Made by a program: the position numbers and the translations under genes
DNA from: Acetobacteraceae bacterium
GTDB lineage: Bacteria > Pseudomonadota > Alphaproteobacteria > Acetobacterales > Acetobacteraceae
Length of the DNA stretch: 9,489 nucleotides
Assembly: GCA_003164305.1 (NCBI GenBank)
Contig: PLSZ01000564.1
Coordinates: forward strand, 9,646-19,134
Direction of reading: 5' to 3'
The notes under the pieces: generated by a model
Databases searched by the model: none
Seen by the model: only the letters and a program-made list of their open reading frames with translations
What the model was told of the DNA's origin: nothing
Shown here: positions 6,645 to 9,489 of the stretch, in pieces
Numbering within the stretch: position 1 is the stretch's first letter
How the letters are laid out: each line of letters opens with the position of its first letter

Positions 6645-6783
6645 CATGCCGCCGCTTCAGGCTGGCGGGCGGCGACGTTACACCGTAAATGGCGGGCACC
6701 CGATCCCCCGTGGCAACGCGAGGTCCGACCGTGCCAATCTCCTCCTACGATCCCAATGCAACGCCTGATCCGGAGGAATGGCT
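6645..6783 (+). repeat. Direct repeat, copy 1 (leader plus start of DUF1841-like gene)
   Basis: This segment aligns without gaps with 7572-7710, offset by 927 bases, with 14 differences in 139 bases by manual count. It contains about 86 bases of leader and the first 17 or so codons of the DUF1841-like gene. Within the leader, 36 consecutive bases (6692-6727) are identical in both copies. Identity ends abruptly at 6783, inside the left arm of a hairpin. Confidence 0.9.
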
Positions 6784-6874
6784 GTCGCGCGATTTTTCGG
6801 CATGCCCCGCTCTCGCGACAGCCAAACGCGTCATGCGCCGGCGAGAATACGGTCAACCGCGGTCGAGGCGGTAA
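6731..6874 (+). pseudogene. Truncated 5' copy of the DUF1841-like gene
   Basis: From GTG 6731 the frame reads VPISSYDPNATPDPEEWL, matching the first 18 residues of the second copy at 7658 with two substitutions plus the GTG for ATG change. After 6783 it runs into unrelated sequence and stops at 6872-6874, overlapping the 3' end of the PIN toxin on the other strand. The GTG start and the loss of the remaining 110 or so residues make it a stub. The conserved leader ahead of it may still drive transcription into the region. Confidence 0.7.
6779..6824. repeat. Inverted repeat at the duplication junction, just past vapC
   Basis: Perfect 11-base arms (6779-6789 and 6814-6824) enclose a 24-base loop. 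The structure begins 7 bases past the vapC stop codon (6831) on the minus strand, so it could end vapBC transcription, although no T run follows. The breakpoint of the 139-bp duplication (6783) lies inside the left arm, so it could also be a scar or end sequence of the event that brought in vapBC. Confidence 0.55.
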
Positions 6875-7253
6875 CGATCTCAATTCCCTGAAATGTTTTT
6901 ACGTTCAGCAAGTGTGCGTCTCCCGATACGATCAGATCGGCCCGCCCACCGATGGCGGTCGCGAGAACGGTGTCGTCCGTGGGATCATCGATGACCGTAG
7001 GCGTAATCATCGCCGGCGCCGCGATATTCACCAGCGCGAGGTAATAGGCGAATACAGTGCGCCGATCGAGATTTCGCCGCGCCAACGGCAGCGAGAATTT
7101 GTCACGGGAGAGAACACTCCGCAATTCGGCGAGCAAATCGACGCTGGTGACCAGGAGAATTTTTCCGGCCTCCGAAGCCTCGATCAAACGCGCGGGTGGC
7201 CCATCCCAGATCAATCCGGACAGGGCGGTGTTGGTATCAAGGACCAGTCGCAC
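6831..7253 (-). CDS. PIN-domain toxin of a VapBC-like system (COG1569-type)
   Basis: This is a 140-residue PIN-domain protein starting at GTG 7253. The opening RLVLDTNTALSGLIW gives the first catalytic aspartate, D6. E43 lies in LLAELRSVL, and the later acidic positions are D93/D94 in DPTDDTVLATA and D112 in IVSGDAHLL. All four PIN metal-binding positions are thus present, so the nuclease is predicted to be active. PIN toxins cut RNA, often tRNA or rRNA, when released from their antitoxin. The gene overlaps the antitoxin gene by 17 bases, so the two are co-translated. It differs from classical short VapC proteins and fits the group annotated as putative toxin-antitoxin toxin component, PIN family. 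An inverted repeat follows its stop. Confidence 0.88.
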   Translation of the reverse strand: MRLVLDTNTALSGLIWDGPPARLIEASEAGKILLVTSVDLLAELRSVLSRDKFSLPLARRNLDRRTVFAYYLALVNIAAPAMITPTVIDDPTDDTVLATAIGGRADLIVSGDAHLLNVKTFQGIEIVTASTAVDRILAGA

Positions 7254-7485
7254 GCCGCTGCTCGGCGCGATATGCCTCGATCTCGGCGTTGATTTCCTCG
7301 TTTGTCATCGGCTCGATCGGATTGGTCCGCAACACGGCGCGAAGCTTCGCGAAATCGGCGATCCGCGTGGCACGCAACCGGTCCCGGAGAATTGCCTCAA
7401 CAACCGAAGGATCGAGCAGACCGGCTTCCGCGAGGTCCTGCGCGAGGTCGTCTGGTAACGTGATCTGGACGGTGGTCACCGGCAT
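7237..7485 (-). CDS. Antitoxin partner of the PIN toxin
   Basis: The ATG at 7485 (82 residues) is preferred because AGGA lies at 7488-7491; the frame is open back to 7605, but that part runs into the duplicated leader and is not protein-like. The N-terminus VTTVQITLPDDLAQDLAEAGLL resembles the short beta strand plus helix of small antitoxins paired with COG1569-type PIN toxins. The middle has an RDRLR-type helix, and the C-terminal region, rich in charged residues (MTNEEINAEIEAYRAEQRR), should bind the toxin. Its stop overlaps the toxin start by 17 bases. Autorepression with the toxin is expected from the family; no operator was identified in the 86 bases before the duplicated leader. Confidence 0.82.
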   Translation of the reverse strand: MPVTTVQITLPDDLAQDLAEAGLLDPSVVEAILRDRLRATRIADFAKLRAVLRTNPIEPMTNEEINAEIEAYRAEQRRATGP

Positions 7486-7571
7486 GCTTCCTGTGTTCTC
7501 GGCTGCTTCGATCGACACAATATGGGTGAGACCAGGTCTCGATGCCAGGAAGAAGCGCAACCCGTTGCGGC

Positions 7572-7710
7572 CATGCCGCCGCTGCAGGCTGGCGGGCGGT
7601 GGCATTACGCCTTAAATCGCGGGCACCCGATCCCCCGTGGCAACGCGAGGTCCGCCCATGCCAATCTCCTCCTACGATCCCGATGAAACGCCCGACCCCG
7701 AGGAATGGCT
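7572..7710 (+). repeat. Direct repeat, copy 2
   Basis: This is the partner of 6645-6783, about 90 percent identical without gaps. It forms the leader and the first codons of the longer DUF1841-like gene. The vapBC pair lies exactly between the two copies on the opposite strand. A GAGG at 7648-7651 upstream of ATG 7658 serves as the ribosome-binding site here and is also present in copy 1. Confidence 0.9.
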
Positions 7711-8142
7711 CAACCTGGATGAAGCCATTCGACTCCAGATCATCCTGGACTGGCATACCGAGGCCGGCATCGAAATACCCAATGCGCGGGCACACGCGGC
7801 ATTGCATGACATCATTGAAAATCAGCTCGCGATGGGCGACGAATTGCCGGTGCTGCGTAAGTTACAGCATGATTGTTTCAGGTTGAACCAATCATGCTGT
7901 AAGGCCTTTGTTTGAGAGCGTGATTCACGCTTTCCGACCAATCAGCCTCAAGCGATCACGCTCTAAGGTCACTCATGGCCTCGGGCCTCGACCGGCACGA
8001 GGCCATTCACGCGATCGCCTGGGTTTTGGCCAATCATATTCAGGGCATCGCGACCGGTGCCGATCCGGGAGTGGATTCCAATCGAGCTTATTTCGCGGCG
8101 TTGAAGCGGCTGACCGCGCGGCGCTGGTTGCGATCGGGGTGA
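7658..8142 (+). pseudogene. DUF1841-like small conserved gene split by a palindromic insertion
   Basis: The frame from ATG 7658 encodes MPISSYDPDETPDPEEWL and onward to ELPVLRKL (codon ending 7864), then runs into the inserted palindrome and stops at 7913-7915 after 85 residues. The rest of the gene lies in another frame from 7966 to the TGA at 8140-8142. There SLMASGLDRHEAIHAI and NRAYFAALKRLTARRW are typical of the C-terminal half of this family. Removing 101 bases (7865-7965) joins the halves into a continuous 127-residue protein, the usual size. I recall such alphaproteobacterial proteins, with the HAxxxxxxENQLA and RHEAIHAI motifs, being annotated DUF1841; the function is unknown. The two conserved histidine motifs, HAALHDIIENQLA and RHEAIHAI, are now on separate pieces, so the product is probably non-functional. 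Confidence 0.8.
7862..7966. repeat. Palindromic (REP/MITE-like) element inserted in the DUF1841-like gene
   Basis: The element has two related palindromes in tandem. The first has perfect 14-base arms (7862-7875 and 7889-7902, TTACAGCATGATTG and its complement) around a 13-base loop. The second has perfect 10-base arms (7915-7924 and 7955-7964, AGAGCGTGAT and its complement) around a 30-base loop. The outer ends are also inverted repeats of each other, 11 of 14 bases, starting TTA and ending TAA. Arms of the form AGAGCATGAT are, as I recall, widespread as intergenic repeats in alphaproteobacteria. No transposase gene is present, so it would be moved by an enzyme encoded elsewhere. Confidence 0.75.
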
Positions 8143-8152
8143 ACGTCTCGAG

Positions 8153-8884
8153 TCACGCGCCCATGTAAAGCGCGCGGATGATATCGTTGTTGTTCAGGTC
8201 TTCCGCCGATTTGCCTTCGAATTCGATGCGGCCGTGCACGATGACGTAGCCGCGATCCGCGATGCGGATCGCCTGCGTGAAGTTTTGTTCCGCCATCAGG
8301 ACGGAAAGCTGGTAGCCCTCCTTCAGCGCCTTGATGCTGTCGATGGTTCGCGCGACCAGCAGCGGCGCGAGTCCCACACTCGGCTCATCGATCAGCAGCA
8401 TTTTCGGCGCCGACATCAAAGCGCGCGCCAAAGCCAGCATCTGCTGCTCGCCACCGCTCATGGAGCCGGCGAGTTGCTTCCGTCGCTCGGCCAGACGCGG
8501 AAAAAGCTCGAAACAAAACGCCAGGTTGCGATCGATCTGAGGCCGGGCGATTTTTCGGAATGCCCCCATCAGCAGGTTTTCGGTCACCGTCAGGCGCGGA
8601 AACAAACGGCGGCCTTCGGGAACGAAACCAATGCCCAGATCGACGATGGCCTCGGTGGTCATGCCGATCAGGTTGACCCGCGCGCCGTCGATTTCGACCT
8701 CGATGGCGCCGGCGGATGGGCGCACCATGCCCATGATGCATTTCATCAGCGTGGACTTGCCGTTGCCGTTGGTGCCGAGAAGCGCCACCGTTTCGCCTTC
8801 GCGCACGTCCAACGTCACGCCGCGCAGGACGCTGACGGCGCCATAACCGGCGTCCAGGTCGGCGATGCGGAGACTAGCTGCCAA
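8153..8884 (-). CDS. livF: Branched-chain amino acid-type ABC importer, ATPase LivF
   Basis: This is a 243-residue ABC ATPase of the LivF class. It shows Walker A GTNGNGKST (37-45), the Q-loop region ending VPEGRRLFPRLTVTENL (88-104), a normal signature SMSGGEQQ (141-148), Walker B MLLIDEPS (162-169) and, in place of the switch histidine, the AEQN motif usual in LivF (198-201). It would power uptake of branched-chain amino acids or a related small substrate together with LivG and two permeases. The start is TTG at 8884, overlapping the livG stop by 11 bases; no ATG sits early enough, so the TTG start with translational coupling is preferred. It is the last gene of its operon in this window and converges on the broken DUF1841-like gene with only 10 bases between. 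The substrate cannot be told from the ATPase. Confidence 0.93.
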   Translation of the reverse strand: MAASLRIADLDAGYGAVSVLRGVTLDVREGETVALLGTNGNGKSTLMKCIMGMVRPSAGAIEVEIDGARVNLIGMTTEAIVDLGIGFVPEGRRLFPRLTVTENLLMGAFRKIARPQIDRNLAFCFELFPRLAERRKQLAGSMSGGEQQMLALARALMSAPKMLLIDEPSVGLAPLLVARTIDSIKALKEGYQLSVLMAEQNFTQAIRIADRGYVIVHGRIEFEGKSAEDLNNNDIIRALYMGA

Positions 8885-9489
8885 GATAAGCCGCCACGAC
8901 GTCTTGCTGGCGCACCACGTCCTGAGGGTCGCCGTCGGCGATCTTACGGCCGGCGACCAGCACCACCAGCCGTTGCGAGAACGAAAGAACCGCGCGCATG
9001 ATGTGCTCGATCATGATGATGGTGATGCCTTGCTGCTCATTCAGGCGGACCAGCAGCGCCAGAATGTCATCCACTTCGCCATGCGACAGACCAGCCATCG
9101 CCTCGTCCGCGATCAGCAGCCGAGGCTCCGCCGCCATGGCGCGGGCCAGTTCCAGCTTGCGCATTTCGATTTGCGTCAGGTCCTTCGGCAGGCGCGCGGC
9201 CTTGTCGGCGAGGCCCACGGTGTCCAGCAAAGCCCGGCAGCGGTCTTCGATGTTCAGGCGGGAGCCGCCTTCGCGGGTTTGCACCGCGTAGAGGATGGGA
9301 ACGCGCAGATTTTCCGCCAACGTCAGCGTGCCGAAGGGGCGCGGCAACTGGAAAGTGCGCGACAGGCCGGCCCGGGTGCGCAGATGCGCGGGGGCGCCGT
9401 CCAGCAGCTTGCCCTCGAAACGAACAGTGCCTGCTTCATTGCGTAACGTTCCGGCGAGGCAGTTGACCAACGTGCTCTTGCCGGAGCCG
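8874..9489 (-). CDS. livG: Branched-chain amino acid-type ABC importer, ATPase LivG (5' end missing)
   Basis: The gene runs off the right edge. The visible part begins within Walker A (GSGKST encoded by 9471-9488) and ends at the TAG at 8874-8876, so roughly the first 40 residues are missing. The LivG-type Q-loop segment LSRTFQLPRPF is present. The signature, usually LSGGQ or LPYGQ, is replaced by LTQIEMRKLELARAM (about 9135-9179). Walker B reads RLLIADE (about 9102-9122), and the switch histidine lies in IEHIMRAV. The altered signature recalls a known sub-branch with LTLxxRKRLELARAL, so it is probably a family trait and not damage. It pairs with LivF to energise the importer, and the permease genes are expected beyond the window. 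Confidence 0.9.
   Translation of the reverse strand, partial: GSGKSTLVNCLAGTLRNEAGTVRFEGKLLDGAPAHLRTRAGLSRTFQLPRPFGTLTLAENLRVPILYAVQTREGGSRLNIEDRCRALLDTVGLADKAARLPKDLTQIEMRKLELARAMAAEPRLLIADEAMAGLSHGEVDDILALLVRLNEQQGITIIMIEHIMRAVLSFSQRLVVLVAGRKIADGDPQDVVRQQDVVAAYLGS

Noticed and set aside
6644..7807. Similar minus-strand frames in both duplicate copies (6644-6883 and 7397-7807)
   Set aside because: They match each other only because the DNA is duplicated; the opposite strand carries the recognisable gene start.

Overview
The window is high-GC DNA from an alphaproteobacterium. The ComF/methyltransferase neighbourhood, the FNR/FixK-type box and the codon use fit Rhodospirillales, perhaps Acetobacteraceae; this placement is inference from gene content, not from a marker gene. 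It mixes a few intact household genes with a clearly decaying accessory stretch.

Left part (1-2660): a MarR-type regulator on the minus strand, then about 1.75 kb with little intact coding sequence. This stretch holds the wreck of an NRAMP-type metal transporter, which has an internal deletion and no C-terminal half. It also holds a small single-pass membrane protein on the plus strand, placed behind a near-perfect FNR/FixK box. Middle part (2661-5963): on the minus strand a four-domain rhodanese-like protein, followed with a short overlap by a ComF-type phosphoribosyltransferase. Diverging from them is a SAM-dependent methyltransferase of the BioC/NDUFAF5 type.

Accessory island (about 6030-8142): a ribbon-helix-helix antitoxin with a ParE/RelE-type toxin whose start codon appears to have changed from ATG to ACG; a VapB/PIN-toxin pair on the opposite strand; and a small conserved protein (DUF1841-like) present twice. 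The first copy is a 5' stub, and the second is full length but broken by a roughly 101-bp palindromic insertion. The two copies lie in a 139-bp direct duplication, about 90 percent identical, that brackets the VapBC pair. The island therefore shows duplication, toxin-antitoxin accumulation and small-repeat insertion within 2 kb.

Right part (8153-9489): the livF and livG ATPase genes of a branched-chain amino acid-type ABC importer on the minus strand, with livG cut by the window edge. The permease and binding-protein genes presumably lie beyond the right edge.

No rRNA, tRNA, CRISPR array or complete insertion sequence was seen. The most interesting items are the palindromic element that splits the DUF1841-like gene, the ACG-start toxin, the duplication around vapBC, and the FNR-box small membrane protein. 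I found no evidence for a wholly new multi-gene system.
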